From Branchiostoma floridae (lineage: Eukaryota; Chordata; Leptocardii; Amphioxiformes; Branchiostomatidae), in NCBI RefSeq assembly GCF_000003815.2, contig NC_049995.1, forward strand, positions 2,144,296-2,208,295: DNA of 64,000 bases. Direction: 5' to 3'. Under the pieces are notes generated by a model that was not told where the DNA came from, did not search any database, and worked only from the letters and a program-made list of their open reading frames with translations. Positions 46,343 through 60,100 of this stretch are shown piece by piece; position 1 is the stretch's first letter; the number at the start of each line of letters is the position of its first letter. A program made the position numbers and the translations under genes.

Positions 46343-46791
46343 GTGTATAGTAGGGCTGGGTACCGGTACAGAAAATTCAGGTCCAGGTCCGGTTCAGGTC
46401 CAAAGGATCAGGTCCAGGTCCGGACCTGAACCTGGACCTGATTCAGTATGATTCATACCAATGGCCCATTTCACTACAAAGAAATCTGTTGGGTGGAGTA
46501 TTAGACTTACACTGGCGTTTTAAAATCCTACAACGCTATTTGCAACTGTGTAATTGGCTGTAAAATTTAGTAGAAGTTACTATAAACTCTACTCTACTTC
46601 ACTCTTGTTATTTTCTTCCACCTACAAGCGCCAAAACGTGTGAATGCCTGATAAAATAAACTGTTAATTTTCTAATCGGTCCAACATCCGGTCCGCCTAA
46701 TTTTTTCAGGTCCGGTCTTTCTGGACCGGTTCAATAAGAAAAACCGGTTTTGTACCGGTTCGTTGTACCGATACCCATCCCTAGTGTATAG
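46343..46791. mobile_element. hAT-type MITE with perfect 8-bp target duplication
   Basis: The element spans 46,351-46,783 with ends TAGGGCTGGGTACCGGTAC and, inverted, TAGGGATGGGTATCGGTAC. It is flanked by GTGTATAG at 46,343-46,350 and again at 46,784-46,791. An 8-bp duplication plus TAGGG ends is diagnostic of the hAT superfamily. The interior is rich in GGTCCAGGTCCGG repeats and has no transposase. Confidence 0.92.
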
Positions 46792-47107
46792 TCAAGTGTT
46801 GCTTGACTTCTTTGCTTCTCCAATGTTGAGGATAAGACACATTTTCCACTAGACGCCGATCTCAGAACGACCGTACAGGGCCCAAAATTGGATTTGCGTA
46901 TCCATTGGTTTCTTAATTAAGATATCCTAAAAAAGTCCTAAATAGCAATATAACCGTAGCAGGCAAGATGGAAGCCTTCGCGACAAGCTAGATACAAACT
47001 TGGAATTATATCAAAAACGTTTACGTGTGTTCAAATTTTCGTGATAACGTGACGTTACTGTATTGTATAATTTCGTCAAAATTATATCTGGTAATACGAT
47101 TGTGAGA

Positions 47108-47530
47108 ACGCGTGGCGCAATCGGCAGCGCGTTGGGCTCAGGCCCAAGAGGTCCTTAGTTCGCCAATATCGGTGTCATCGATCTTGTGCCCTTGGGAAAG
47201 GCACTTTACACGGCTTTCCTCACTTGACTCAGGTGTAAATGAGTACCTAGCTGCGGCTAGTGACAGTGACAGGCCTGTGTGGCAGTGTCAGGTCATAGGG
47301 GCATGTTCGGGTATGTCGCACCCGCTATACACGAGTCGGGTAGGAGGAACCCCTTGCATCCTTGGTCGGAAGTCCTCCTAGGAGACGGAAACTCCAAACA
47401 ACAAACCTGCATCTGCTGGGGCCGTCTTACACGTTGCACGCAGTTCTTGCCCCTGTAGGACTTAGTATGCCAGTGGACGAGAGGGTGGAGAAGAATGTGC
47501 ACATCCCTCCTTCACCTTAAAAAAAGTGTG
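47108..47530 (+). repeat. tRNA-derived SINE
   Basis: The head has box A TGGCGCAATCGG and a Leu(CAG)-like anticodon stem-loop (TTGGG-CTCAGGC-CCCAA) with a degenerate box B. The body GGGAAAGGCACTTTACACGG has an inverted counterpart near 14.0 kb. The head lacks a paired acceptor stem, so it is not a tRNA gene. Confidence 0.7.
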
Positions 47531-48049
47531 CAGGCCAGGCAGACGGGTCGCCTAACCAACCCTGTCTGCCTACCATTGTCTTTCGAAACAAATGGATGCC
47601 AACGATATGACGCAAACCCCCACTATCATCCCACTAAATCAAGCGTACAGAAATTCCGTCTTACCTGGTAGGGTTGTCAGTATTGATAAATGTATAGTTA
47701 ATTATGATATGAAATAAGAGGGCAAACAGGCAAAGACCTTTTACTCCTGCAGACACGCGTACGACCGCTGGGAGGTGGCAATGGCAGCAGATTGGATAGT
47801 CATAAACATTTGACGGGCGACCAAAAGCTAATGATACAAAGGATTGCCAGAATGCTTGGACTTTTTTTTGGCAAATAAACACTCCCTTCTTTTGGCCTAA
47901 CCTGTACAAACATCTAAGGTGAGCCTGGCCAACCCTTCTCAGCAAAGTTAAATCAATCATCGTTAGAGACGCTGACTGAGCAAATTAGTACAAAGGTAAA
48001 GGATCATTGAAGTCAACACATAAACACTCTTTGTACACACATACCCAAA

Positions 48050-48303
48050 TTAAGGTGGTATCTCACTGCACTTGGGGTACCAGCGCGTCACTGCGGGGTT
48101 CGTTCACTGAGGCACTGTTTTGTTATTTTCTACGATGTTTTATAACTTAGATATTACGTAATACGTAAAGGTATGACTTATAAGACCAAACAAAATCACA
48201 AAACCTACGAAACTTCGTTCTTTATCTCTGAAATTCGATGACTCATCTACGAACCCCGCAGTGCCGCACCGGTGCCCCAAGTGCAGTGAGATGCCACCTT
48301 AAG
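48050..48303. mobile_element. MITE with ~50-bp inverted ends and TTAA flanks
   Basis: Left TTAAGGTGGTATCTCACTGC, right GCAGTGAGATGCCACCTTAA. The inverted match continues through the ACGAACCCCGCAGTG segment. TTAA at both edges fits a piggyBac-like element, though TTAA could also belong to the inverted repeat. Confidence 0.82.
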
Positions 48304-48837
48304 CACGTTCTTGTTGTCAATTGAGTTTGGATATCATGATCGTTTTGAGGGGTTTTGATAGAAAGAGGTACGATCTGCGTGCATATTTAAACTATATATT
48401 TAACATACATGCTGTTGCTTTGTAGTAACTACAAAACAATTATGTTTGTACAGGTTAGGTCAAAAAGTTAAATGTCAAAATAAGCACACCTGGTTGCGTG
48501 CAACATGACCTTAGACCTGACCAATTATCTATGCGCGTCAGACCTAGCAATTATATAAGCTACCTTGACATTTTCTGCATCGCGCCTAGATGATTATTTT
48601 AGTCGCAGATTTCTTGAGTGAAACACCTATCGACGAAGGTGCATCCACACGATAATGAGGTAGGGACTTTCTCTATTCTTTTTTTGTCATCTTAGCTTAT
48701 AAACATGTTTACCCTCATTTTGTGGAAATTTGACAGAACTTGAAACAGATTATGATTTACCGTCCGGGGACTTGAAACGTATCGAGACCAGTACTAAGCG
48801 TGTTTATGTCATACCTGGGCCGCGATAACGTTCGATA

Positions 48838-50035
48838 CAGGTGTTCCTGACCTAGTGATAAAAAGCTGTATCACACAGGCTTCGAGTTTGTATCACACAG
48901 GCTTCCATGATCCATTGAATAAGTCGAACGTACCCTGCCCACGTGCACGCCGATTGCGGCGCCGTCGAAAATTCGAATACCTGATTCGGACGTTGGAACA
49001 TTGATGTTGTAACACTTTTTGTTCGAGGGCACCAAACTTGTTCAACTTCTGGCGCATTTCGCATCAAAACATGGGTTTTCTCAGGTGGGTATGACATAAA
49101 TAAAATACAACTCGGTCCCAGCCCTCCCGCGGGTCGGATCACCCTCCGGCCTTCGGCTGTCGGGCGATCCGACCCGCGGTCGGGCTGATACCTCGGGTGA
49201 TACGGAATACACCGTGTTGTATTCTACATTTATATTTAGCTGCGTCATAACTAAGAAAAAACGTGAGCTGGAAAGATGAATGGATCTATGTTATACTTGG
49301 GCGGTGGTATCGTTTAATACGGTTGTTCCGGACCGGATGATTTTTTTTTTTTTTTTTGATACATTGGGTTATCAAATAGGGTTCTACTTGTAACGTTATC
49401 ACACGGATTTCCATCGAATGAATCGAACGCACACTAAGCAAAATTCAAAGACCGGATTCGAACGTTGGAATTATTGTTGTTACAACTTTGTTCGAAGCCC
49501 CAAAGTTTCTTGACTTCTGGCGCATTTCGCGTTGAAATATGTGTTTTCTCCGGTGGGTACTACATAGATATGATACAAAACTACATACTCCGTATCACCC
49601 TCGGTCCCAGCCCTCCCGTAGTAAGAAGGGAGGGTGATCCGACCCGCGGTCGGGCTGGTACCTCAGGTCGAAAATTCGAACATAATGATGTTGACAACAC
49701 ACTGTGATGTTAAGGGAGGGGATATTTGTAGCTGTTGGTTCACCAAGGGTAGAAATGGTGGTCTTATCCTCCTTGGTAAATTGATTCGTTCCTTTGTCCG
49801 TTTTTTTTTTTGTTCGAATTGACGAATGTCAACGCGACGTGTTGTTGATGTCACGTCTTTTGCTCTTTTTTCGCAATAATCTTGAGTTTTGTCGGGTTGG
49901 CACGATATAAATTTGAATAAGATACAACACGGGGTATTCCGTATCGCCCTCGGCTCGGCCCTCCTGTGGGTCGGATCGCCCTCCAGCCTTCAGTCGATCC
50001 TACCCGCGGTCGGGCTGTACCTCGGGCGATATACA
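48838..50035. repeat. Three diverged direct repeats with GC-rich hairpins
   Basis: Blocks ending near 49,200, 49,680 and 50,035 share CCCTCGGTCCCAGCCCTCCC-like text, then GGGTCGGATC / GATCCGACCC stems and GCGGTCGGGCTG. The first two also share a 300-bp upstream part (TTCTGGCGCATTTCGC). No gene is recognised. Confidence 0.7.
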
Positions 50036-50049
50036 TAATTGCGTTTGAT

Positions 50050-50437
50050 AATTGTGCCGTTTAGAATTAGGGGGAGTGGATAGTGAGATATTTTTCAAGA
50101 TATTTTCAAATTTTTCAGGCTTGCCGAGGTGTTTCGAAGATTTGATAAATGCGATGCAAATCTGTTTATCAATTCTTAGTACCTTCTTTATCAAGGGCCT
50201 ATTAAGGGCATTCCACTTAGGAATAGTTCTAGAAAACAAATGGAAATCTGTAGGTGTCCGTGTGGGTGTGTATGGTTTGGTATTTGGAACTTGTACATAC
50301 AATGTGTTAGCATATGTAGAGATGATAAGATACCTTTTTGTCAACATTGTACCTTATCACTAGCGCTACGACCTGTACTTAGCTTGTTTGAGCACAAATG
50401 TACAATAAAGGTCATTCATCTTCATTCATTCATTTAA
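50050..50437 (+). repeat. Probable LINE 3' UTR with ATTC tail
   Basis: Ends AATAAAGGTCATTCATC then CATTCATTCATTT, as in LINEs whose 3' ends carry short ATTC repeats. The body shows no intact coding text. Confidence 0.4.
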
Positions 50438-50573
50438 GGTGGTGGTCCCTGGGGTGCACCCTGGGATGCTTTGTAGACTCCGTGTACGTGTGTTTATAAC
50501 CTCCATGAAATGTCATGGAGGTTATGTTTTCGGGGAAAATTATCTGTAATTATACGCGGTAACGTTAGCGCCT

Positions 50574-50580
50574 TATATAG
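50574..50580 (+). promoter_or_regulatory. TATA-like box upstream of the TSP1 gene
   Basis: TATATAG about 100 nt before the first accepted exon of the TSP1 gene. The true first exon with the ATG is not settled. Confidence 0.35.
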
Positions 50581-50676
50581 TGGGATTTGACTAAATGCGA
50601 GTGGACAGGGTCAAAGTCTTGGGAAGGCCTTGGATGTTTGAAAACGGATTCACATTACTTTGTTTCTGTCTTACAG

Positions 50677-51137
50677 AGCTTGTGCTGGCTACGTTTTTCT
50701 CCTCGCAGTTTCGATCATTGTAAGCCCAGGTCTTTGCAGGAAGAAAAAGAAAAACCGTACGTTTAAGTTAATCATTTATTTACTCCTTTGCTCTATTTAC
50801 CATGTTATACCTTAACATGGTAGGTAAAGGTACAACATAGTAACATTTCTGTAATGAGCATTGATTTACCAAATGCTGTGGGAATAGCCTGATTTAATCG
50901 CGCTAGTCAGGCCCGTCGTACATTGCTACAAGCTCCGGATAGCGGAGTTTGCGTTACACAGACTACTGTGGGAAGTATTAAGCTATAAATAAAACCTATA
51001 GTTATAAAAAGAACGCACTCTTGAACCTGTGAAAACAACACATTGTTGTACTGGCCTGTTCCTGTTTCTTCTGTCAACAGCTAATGAAAAAAGAGACGAT
51101 AAACTGAGAGTAGCAGAATCTCAAAAACCGAATCTCG
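50677..51137 (+). CDS. TSP1 gene N-terminal exons (leader and spacer)
   Basis: Exon 50677-50756 (phase 2 to 1, donor GTACGT) encodes [20 protein letters not shown] then RKKKKN. Exon 51081-51137 (phase 1-1, acceptor TTCTGTCAACAG) encodes [18 protein letters not shown]. The second may be optional, since skipping it keeps frame. A candidate upstream ATG exon in phase 2 ends at about 50,559 but is weak. Confidence 0.5.
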
Positions 51138-54100
51138 GTTTATTGTCTTTTTTTGTCTTCTTTGGTGTTGTTATCGTTTTAACATATGCATTTGTGAAGT
51201 TTTATGAATTTTATATAACGCTGGGTCACCTTTATCCGCCGGTAAACCATATTCGGTTTGTTGAAAAGCAGGATATTTTGGGATATCACTTCGATGAATG
51301 GTAGTTTTAAACTGCAATATTTTGAAGATATTGCAGCTTGAAACCACCGTCCGTCGACTTGATATTCCTGAATATCCTGTTGTTTAGACGACTGATATAG
51401 GTAAGCAAGCGAATAAAGGGGAACTAACGTTACAAGATTGTGTAAGCGTCACAGACATGATCGACGTGGGAATTCTTGATCTGTTTGATTTTGATTTCCA
51501 CCACCACCTAAACCATAAAAATAGTTTCATTACATACCATGCAGTGAGATGTACCCCCCTGGATTTGACGAACGCGGATTGTACCGACTGCTATGACAAG
51601 ACTGGAGATGCTGTTCCCGTTCCATCGCCTACTGAAGGATACAAGAAGGGGACCACGTGCTACTGTAGGTGCAACTTTGGATGCGAGGAAGACAAGGGCA
51701 AGTCAAGAAGGACGTGCAGGCCTAGGTCTAGCAGACCGTGGAAAGGGGGACGTGGACTTAAATGCAACTGTGAGCAATTGACGACTCATTATTACTATCA
51801 TATATATATATAAGAGATTACCAGTGTGTGAAAGAATTTGTAAATATTGTACATCTAAAGCAGTGGGAGGCGAAACATATTTTATTTCAAAATGTCCATT
51901 CAACCAAACCGAAAGAATCACTCTGTTTAGAGAAGCCACAAAGACTTGTCCCAACTTCCCCACATTGAGAGACGAACAGAAAGCCACTTTTCTCTTGAAA
52001 TCGCAGAACCCACAAATTGTAGAAAAGGTGTGCCTTTTCGTCTCCCTCTGCTTCCAAAAAGAAGTCAAACCCAACCTGTTTAGAAATAGTCAACACTAGT
52101 ATTACAGTAGAATATTGTTCATAACTGTCATTTGTCACTTGTTTATACGGTGTACTTGCAAATAGCCCTCGGCACGAACTGAACTTGCAAATAAACTTCT
52201 TTATTATTTTCTTTGGGATTCTCCGTCGATTCGACAAATGAGCAGGCAACGTGTTTGCGTGACCTGCACATGACTTTTAATGGTGAAGGAGGGGTGTGTA
52301 ATTCCTTCTCCACCCTCTCGTCTACTGAAAGCAACGAGATACAAACACGTTCTATCAAAATCTTCTTTTAAGGTCGTCCTTGTCGCCCTCCGGGAATTCC
52401 AGCTACTTACGAGTCCAGCAACTGTACAGGACAAGATTTGTATCCGTCCGGAACAGTCTGCTTGCTCGAGTGCCCCGCCGGCTGTAGCTCTCCACCCGAA
52501 AGCAACAAGAGACAATACTGCAGAAACAGTCACTGGAGGGGGAATCCGATGCGATGTCCACAATGCAGTAGTAAGTCACCACGCCTTTACTTAGCACAAA
52601 TCGAGACGAAATGCACTCAGAGTCTCCATTTTAGTCTAGCTTTTAAAGGTTCTCCAAAGTGCCAAAGACCAAGATCTTAAGAGTCGTCATTTTTATTCCC
52701 AAGTAGTATCTAAAATGTTATTTCCTGATCACCACGTATAAACAATGCAAAAAAACCTTTCAATTCCAAGTTACCACAAGCCGGATTTTAGATAATACTT
52801 GTAATAAGTCTGAACTACGTCAAATTAAAGAATATTGCAGTCACGATATTCTTCAATTGTCCAAAAGGGTTAATAAGTTAACAGCAGTTCTGTCCTACTT
52901 TGCAAAGTCTTCCCTTTTGTTGATAATATGGACAGTAGCTTCACTAATTTGCGAGAACAAAGCTTGCCACAGTCATTCAAATCAAGGAGCTTTTATCAGA
53001 CTGATAAAACTGACTGATAAAAGCTCCTTGTTCAAATGCACCACGTATTTAAGGGTATAGAAAACATTATGCTCACAATTAATGCCATATCTTTCTCCCA
53101 TTTCTCGATGTCATGACGACTAGATGGTGGCTGGTCCGAATGGGTGGATGGGGACTGCAGTGTGACCTGTGGCGTTGGCGAGCAGACCCAAAGCCGTACC
53201 TGCAACAATCCGGAACCCGCCAACGGGGGAGCAGAATGTACGCTGGAGGACGGAACGATAGGACGGACCGAGGAAAGGATCGTACCTTGTGACCAAGGAC
53301 CGTGTCCGATAGGTACGTCTTAATGATCTAACATCATGCTTATTTGATTCCAACTTTATTCTTAGGCTTGCAGCGAAAACAATTTAAATACTAGAATGGC
53401 CGACATTTGCTCGTAAACAAATACAGCATATTTCAATCCATATTCAACCCCATGCGAAATGTAATGTTCCATATCAGCCTTTCTACAGAATTTGACCTAA
53501 AACAAAACATCATGATCAGCCCACCACAAAATTGATTTTAACTTATTTTTGCCCACTTATACCAGAATGGATTCTTCTGGACCACTCATATCTTTGCTAA
53601 ATAAACTGTTTTGTGTGACCCATGTTCCCTTCCTTTTTTTAATGATACAGCAGCCCCAAATATACATTTTCCAGCTTCATGATAATGGTTGCAGCGAAAT
53701 CAGTTTGCATATTAGTCAGATTTCCACTCACGCATGTTTTCTTGTGCTTCTCAATGTCATGACAACTAGATGGGGGCTGGTCCGAATGGGTGGATGGGGA
53801 CTGCAGTGTGACCTGTGGCGTTGGCGAGCAGACCCAAAGCCGTACCTGCAACAATCCGGAACCCGCCAACGGGGGAGCAGAATGTACGCTGGAGGACGGA
53901 ACGGCAGGACGGACCGAGGAAAGGATCGTACCTTGGCCTTGTGACCAAGGACCCTGCCCAATAGGTATATGGTTAACCAATCTAACAAAAAATTCACTTC
54001 ATTCCAGCTTAATACCGCATTTCCAATAGGATGGCGCTCACGCGGCGCTCTCTCTGCGACCTTAAATTTGACAGATCGCTCAACGAATTCTATAGAAAAG

Positions 54101-57100
54101 AAACTAATTTCTTTACACTTTGTGTGTTTTGTTGTCTTCTCAGTCACACTTTTACGTTTCGTAAAATATACCCAGTGTGAAAGCGAAGGTTACACATATT
54201 CTATTTAGGTCGCAGAGAGAGCGCAGCGCGATCGCCGTCGAGTGGAAAGGGGCCTATATGCTTGTAGCGAAACCAGTTTGCATATCGGTCAGATTTCCAC
54301 TCACGCATATTTCTTGTATTTCTCAATGTCTTGACAACTAGATGGGGGCTGGTCCGAATGGGTGGATGGGGACTGCAGTGTGACCTGTGGCGTTGGCGAG
54401 CAGACCCAAAGCCGGACCTGCAACAATCCGGAACCCACCAACGGGGGAGCAGAATGTACGCTGGAGGACGGAACGACAGGACGGACCGAGGAAAGGATCG
54501 TACCTTGGCCTTGTGACCAAGGAACCTGTCCGATAGGTACATCGTTAAGCAATCTAACAAAACAGTCACTTCATTCAAGTCTTCATTCCAGCTTAATACC
54601 GCCTTTCCACTAGGACGGCGCTTACGCCACGCTCTCTCTGCGACCTAAAGTTTGACAGATCGCTCAACGAATTGTATAGAAAACAAACTGGACTGACCGA
54701 GGAAAAGATCGTACCTTGTGACCAAGGACCCTGTCCGATAGGTACATGGTTAACTAATCTAACAAAACATTCACTTCAATCCAGCTTTATGGTAATGCTT
54801 GCAGCGAAATCAGTTTGCATATCAGCCTGAATATCAGTCAGTTTTCCAGTCACACATGTTTCTTGTGTTTCTCAATGTCATGACGACTAGATGGTGGCTG
54901 GTCCGAATGGGTGGATGGGGACTGCAGTGTGACCTGTGGCGTTGGCGAGCAGACCCAAAGCCGTACCTGCAACAATCCGGAACCCGCCAACGGGGGAGCA
55001 GAATGTACGCTGGAGGACGGAACGACAGGACGGACTGAGGAAAGAATCGTGCCTTGTGACCAAGGACCCTGTCCGATAGGTACATCGTTAAGCAATCTAA
55101 CAAAACATTCACTTCATTCCAGCTTTATGATAATGCTTGCAGCGAAAGCAGATTGCACATCAGTCAGTTTTCCAGTCACACATGTTTCTTGTGTTTCTCA
55201 ATGTCATGACGACTAGATGGGGACTGGTCTGAATGGGTGGATGGGGGCTGCAGTGTGACCTGTGGCGTTGGCGAGCAGACCCAAAGCCGTACCTGCAACA
55301 ATCCGGAACCCGCCAACGGGGGAGCAGAATGTACGCTGGAGGACGGAACGACAGGACGGACCGAGGAAAGGATCGTACCTTGTGACCAAGGACCCTGTTC
55401 GATAGGTATATTGCTAATAATCTCACACAACACGTATTTCTTTCCAGCTAAATAAGTTTGCTGGACAGTTCGCTTGGAAAGAGACCTTTTCTTTCTTGAC
55501 AGGATTGTTTCGTGGTCTCTTTTTCTCTTTAGCAGCCCAGTCCCAGGAGACCATGTTTTATGGTGTAAGTCTGTGAAAGCGTCACTCCTGGAATAATGTC
55601 AGAAAATATGAACATGGAAAGGACTTGAATGACTAATGCTTGATGATTTTCAAGATTCTGCCAATCAATCATAGGATAAATCTGTACGAATTCACAGCGA
55701 GACCTAAGCGGAAGATAATATGACGAATTCTGAATTCTGGCCAACTTTCCGTTTTGCTGTGCATCTGTAAAAACAATCTCTAGATACATTAACAGTATTT
55801 TAAGTAGCCTTGCTATGTTGGATTGTCAGTTTAATCTCGTATTAGATATATTCAGCTTTTCAAGTGGACGCATACAGTCTGAAGCAACATTATGGAGGTT
55901 ACAAATGCCATACTAACACTAACAAATCTTCCTTGTATTTCTTAATGTCATGACGACTAGATGGAGGCTGGTCCAAATGGGTGGATGGGGACTGCAGTGT
56001 GACCTGTGGCGTTGGCGAGCAGACCCAAAGCCGTACCTGCAACAATCCGGAACCCGCCAACGGGGGAGCAGAATGTACGCTGGAGGACGGAACGGCAGGA
56101 CGGACCGAGGAAAGGATCGTACCTTGGCCTTGTGACCAAGGACCGTGTCCGATAGGTACATGGCTAATAATCTCACATAACACTCAACTCATTCCAGCTA
56201 AATAAGTTTGCTTGACAGTTCGCTTTGGAAAAGACTTTTTCTTTCATGACAGGATTGTTTCGTGGTCTCTTTTTCTCTTTAGCAGCCCAGTCGACCCAGG
56301 AGACCATGTTTTATGGAAAAACACCCGAGTGGGGTCCGCGTAAATTTTGCAGTGCCATTTGAACATTTTTAATCTGAAGAAAAATTCCTTCCGTGACTTT
56401 GTCAGTCAATATCTGTTATACCTTCTCCTGCGTTTTGACGAAGATTGGTACAATACTGTGAAATCTATCAAGGGAAGTCTGTGTTCAGTTCGATGAATTG
56501 TCGCACTGTTTTCAGCTTCGTGAAAATATCATGAAGGGGACAAATAATTTCCACACTCGCAAGTTTCTTGTGTTTTTTAATGTCATGACGACTAGATGGG
56601 GGCTGGTCCGAATGGGTGGATGGGGACTGCAGTGTGACCTGTGGCGTTGGCGAGCAGACCCAAAGCCGTACCTGCAACAATCCGGAACCCGCCAACGGGG
56701 GAGCAGAATGTGTGCTGGAGGACGGAACGACAGGACGGACCGAAGAAAGGACCGTACCTTGTGACCAAGGACCCTGTCCAATAGGTACATGGTTAACCAA
56801 TCTAACAAAACAGTCACTTCATTCCAGCTTAATACCGCCTTTTTACTCGGACGGCGCTCTCGCCGCGCTCTCTCTGCGACCTAAAATTTGACAGATCGCT
56901 CAACGAATTCTATAGAAAAGAAACTAATTTTTTTACACTTTGTGTGTTTTGTTGTCTTCTCAGTCATACTTTCAGGTTCCCTATGATATACCCAGTGTAA
57001 AGCGAAGGTTACATATATTCTATGTAGGTCGCAGAGAGAGCGCAGCGCGATCGCCGTCTAGTGGAAACTGGGGGCCTGTGAATGCTTGCAGCGAAATCAG

Positions 57101-60100
57101 TTTGCATATCAATCAAATTTCCATTCACGCATAATTGTTGTATTTCTTGATGACATGATGAGCAGATGGTGGCTGGTCCGACTGGGTGGATGGGGACTGC
57201 AGTGTGACCTGTGGCGTTGGCGAGCAGACCCAAAGCCGGACCTGCAACAATCCGGAACCCGCCAACGGGGGAGCAGAATGTACGCTGGAGAACGGAACGG
57301 CAGGACGGACCGAGGAAAGGATCGTACCTTGGCCTTGTGACCAAGGACCGTGTCCGATAGGTACATGGCTAATAATCTCACATAACACTCAACTCATTCC
57401 AGCTAAATAAGTTTGCTTGACAGTTCGCTTTGGAAAAGACTTTTTCTTTCATGACAGGTTTGTTTCGTGGTCTCTTTTTCTCTTTAAGCAGCCCAGTCCC
57501 AGGAGACCATGCTTTATGGAAATACACCCGAGTGGGGTCCGTTTGGACCCCAGGCGTAAATTTTGCAGTGCCATTTGAACATTACTAATCTGAAAAATTT
57601 CCTTCCGTGACTTTGTCAGTCAATATCTGCTATAGCCTCCATAGCAGGATTTCTGGGGCCTTTTTTTTTTGCTCATAATACTTTCGGAGGCCGGCAATCA
57701 GAAAACGCCAGCAATCAGCGACCGAGTACAAATAGAAATGGCCAGCACAAGTGTTTCATGAGCCAAAAAAGGCCCCAGAAAGCCTGCTATGGAGGCTAAT
57801 CTGCTATACCTTTGCCTGCGTTTTGACGAAGATTGGTACAATACTGTGAAATCTATAATCCTATAAAGCCGGGAAGTCTGTGTTCAGTTCGTTGAATTGT
57901 CGCACTGTTTTCAGCTTCGTGAAAATATTATGAAGGCGATAAATAACACTTTTCCACTCACGCAAGTTTCTTGTGTTTTTTAATGTCATGACGACTAGAT
58001 GGAGGCTGGTCCGAATGGGTGGATGGGGGCTGCAGTGTGACCTGTGGCGTTGGCGAGCAGACCCAAAGCCGTACCTGCAACAATCCGGAACCCGCCAACG
58101 GGGGAGCAGAATGTACGCTGGAGGACGGAACGACAGGACGGACCGAGGAAAGGATCGTACCTTGTGACCAAGGACCCTGTTCGATAGGTATATTGCTAAT
58201 AATCTCACACAACACGTATTTCTTTCCAGCTAAATAAGTTTGCTGGACAGTTCGCTTGGAAAGAGACCTTTTCTTTCTTGACAGGATTGTTTCGTGGTCT
58301 CTTTTTCTCTTTAGCAGCCCAGTCGACCCAGGAGACCATGTTTTATGGTGTAACACCCGAGTGGGGTCCGCGTAAATTTTGCAGTGCCATTTGAACATTT
58401 TTAATCTGAAGAAAAATTCCTTCCGTGACTTTGTCAGTCAATATCTGTTATACCTTCTCCTGCGTTTTGACGAAGATTGGTACAATACTGTGAAATCTAT
58501 CAAGGGAAGTCTGTGTTCAGTTCGATGAATTGTCGCACTGTTTTCAGCTTCGTGAAAATATCATGAAGGGGACAAATAATTTCCACACTCGCAAGTTTCT
58601 TGTGTTTTTTAATGTCATGACGACTAGATGGGGGCTGGTCCGAATGGGTGGATGGGGGCTGCAGTGTGACCTGTGGCGTTGGCGAGCAGACCCAAAGCCG
58701 TACCTGCAACAATCCGGAACCCGCCAACGGGGGAGCAGAATGTATGCTGGAGGACGGAACGACAGGACGGACCGAAGAAAGGACCGTACCTTGTGACCAA
58801 GGACCCTGTCCAATAGGTACATGGTTAACCAATCTAACAAAACAGTCACTTCATTCCAGCTTAATACCGCCTTTTTACTCGGACGGCGCTCTCGCCGCGC
58901 TCTCTCTGCGACCTAAAATTTGACAGATCGCTCAACGAATTCTATAGAAAAGAAACTAATTTTTTTACACTTTGTGTGTTTTGTTGTCTTCTCAGTCATA
59001 CTTTCAGGTTCCCTATGATATACCCAGTGTAAAGCGAAGGTTACATATATTCTATGTAGGTCGCAGAGAGAGCGCAGCGCGATCGCCGTCTAGTGGAAAC
59101 TGGGGGCCTGTGAATGCTTGCAGCGAAATCAGTTTGCATATCAATCAAATTTCCATTCACGCATAATTGTTGTATTTCTTGATGACATGATGAGCAGATG
59201 GTGGCTGGTCCGACTGGGTGGATGGGGACTGCAGTGTGACCTGTGGCGTTGGCGAGCAGACCCAAAGCCGGACCTGCAACAATCCGGAACCCGCCAACGG
59301 GGGAGCAGAATGTACGCTGGAGAACGGAACGGCAGGACGGACCGAGGAAAGGATCGTACCTTGGCCTTGTGACCAAGGACCGTGTCCGATAGGTACATGG
59401 CTAATAATCTCACATAACACTCAACTCATTGACAACTCACATGGAAATAGACTTTTGCTTCCTCGACACTAGAGTCGACAGGATTTTGTGCACTTACATG
59501 TCTCCATGAAGAAAGCCAATTCTGCAGAAATCTGGAGATTCCACCAGAATTCTGGCTGTGGGCCCTGCCTCCTGTGAATTATGGATCCCTGAACATNNNN
59601 NNNNNNNNNNNNNNNNNNNNNNNNNNNNNNNNNNNNNNNNNNNNNNNNNNNNNNNNNNNNNNNNNNNNNNNNNNNNNNNNNNNNNNNNNNNNNNNNNNNN
59701 NNNNNNNNNNNNNNNNNNNNNNNNNNNNNNNNNNNNNNNNNNNNNNNNNNNNNNNNNNNNNNNNNNNNNNNNNNNNNNNNNNNNNNNNNNNNNNNNNNNN
59801 NNNNNNNNNNNNNNNNNNNNNNNNNNNNNNNNNNNNNNNNNNNNNNNNNNNNNNNNNNNNNNNGTCATTTTCGGGGCAGGCGAGCTCGTCGTGGGACAAA
59901 CACACTGTCACGTTCATCGCCAGATTTGTAGATAATAATCACATGTGCTCACGGCACAAGACGAGCATGATTCAACAGCAATCTTGAATTTCTTTTGGTG
60001 ACCTACAACTCGTGTAAAAGTGTGAGGAACCGTTGCATTATCGCCCGGATCTACGGCTGAATGGGTCAAATTGAACGTACGCCGCCATTTTCCCGCCATT

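Noticed and set aside
50634-50720. Alternative leader [19 protein letters not shown] with donor GTAAGC at 50,719
   Set aside because: It ends in phase 2 and meets a stop in the next Sushi-like exon, whereas exon 50,677-50,756 in another frame joins in phase 1.
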